DNA of 64,000 bases. It comes from a bacterium. Its GTDB lineage: Bacteria; Bacillota; Bacilli; Lactobacillales; Streptococcaceae. The notes under the pieces are model-generated. The model did not search any database. It had not been told where the DNA came from and saw only the letters and a program-made list of their open reading frames with translations. Both the position numbers and the translations under genes were made by a program. The DNA lies in the NCBI GenBank assembly GCA_905221505.1, contig CAJNDL010000001.1:124001-188000 (forward strand), read 5' to 3'. Shown piece after piece: positions 63,946-64,000 of the stretch; the stretch's first letter is position 1; the number at the start of each line of letters is the position of its first letter.

Positions 63946-64000
63946 ATGGTCAAAGTAGCAACCCAGACACCGATTATCAGTCTCTTTTTGCTGATTTTAT
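63946..64000 (+). CDS. ykoC: ECF transporter T component YkoC (5' end only)
   Basis: Only the first 18 codons are in the window: MVKVATQTPIISLFLLIL, a short leader followed by the start of a hydrophobic helix. AGGAGGTG at 63931-63938 gives a strong start. The identification rests mainly on the order ykoE-ykoD-ykoC, which is standard for this transporter. Confidence 0.65.
   Translation, partial: MVKVATQTPIISLFLLIL

Overview
The window looks like a piece of a low-GC Gram-positive chromosome from the Streptococcus mitis/pneumoniae group. The evidence is a choline-binding repeat protein, a ZmpB-type M26 metalloprotease with its two-component system, two BOX elements, an AliB-like peptide-binding lipoprotein, lactate oxidase, and core proteins (MurG, MurE, MltG, DivIB, glucokinase) that read like pneumococcal ones. 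From memory, the gene order joins blocks that lie apart in the pneumococcal reference (murE-to-greA, pncB-nadE, and the ccdA-to-thiamine block), so a close relative such as S. mitis or a rearranged strain is more likely than classical S. pneumoniae. That is inference; no alignment was run.

Layout. 1-16.9 kb: envelope genes (murE on the minus strand; murJ-like flippase, murC and mltG on the plus strand) with a peptide-binding lipoprotein, two PLP-dependent sulfur amino-acid enzymes, a SNF2 helicase, GNAT acetyltransferases and greA. 17-24.4 kb is more accessory: an amino-acid permease, a GNAT, a decayed HAD-hydrolase remnant, a small XRE regulator overlapping a membrane protein, pncB-nadE for NAD synthesis, a gene-free segment full of hairpins and repeats, another GNAT, and an Rpn-like PD-(D/E)XK nuclease followed by a fragment of a second copy. 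24.5-36.3 kb: an extracytoplasmic redox module (ccdA, thioredoxin-like lipoprotein, msrAB), a BOX element interrupted by an inverted-repeat insert, a YesN/YesM-type two-component system, a UPF0340 protein and the large surface protease ZmpB.

36.3-50.8 kb: bifunctional pabB/C, a choline-binding protein that ends in two Ltp-like repeats, glucokinase, thyA, a short minus-strand DUF3042 gene, miaA-hflX-(unknown)-rnz-SDR, a LysR regulator divergent from yqgQ, a rhodanese-like protein lacking the catalytic cysteine, an RsuA-type pseudouridine synthase and typA. 50.9-56.2 kb: murD-murG-divIB (division and wall cluster) and pyrF-pyrE behind a PyrR-type attenuator. 56.2-59.2 kb: a minus-strand amino-acid ABC operon. 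59.4-64 kb: lctO behind a cre-like site, then thiamine salvage and uptake (tenA, ykoE, ykoD, ykoC) under two TPP riboswitches that share 94 identical bases.

Points most worth a second look: the choline-binding/Ltp protein, because Ltp domains are known from phage superinfection exclusion; the structured gene-free segment after nadE; the nested insert in the BOX element; the duplicated TPP promoter-riboswitch cassette; and several genes (murE, pabB/C, the LysR gene, yqgQ) whose promoters put the transcription start essentially on the start codon, suggesting leaderless mRNAs.
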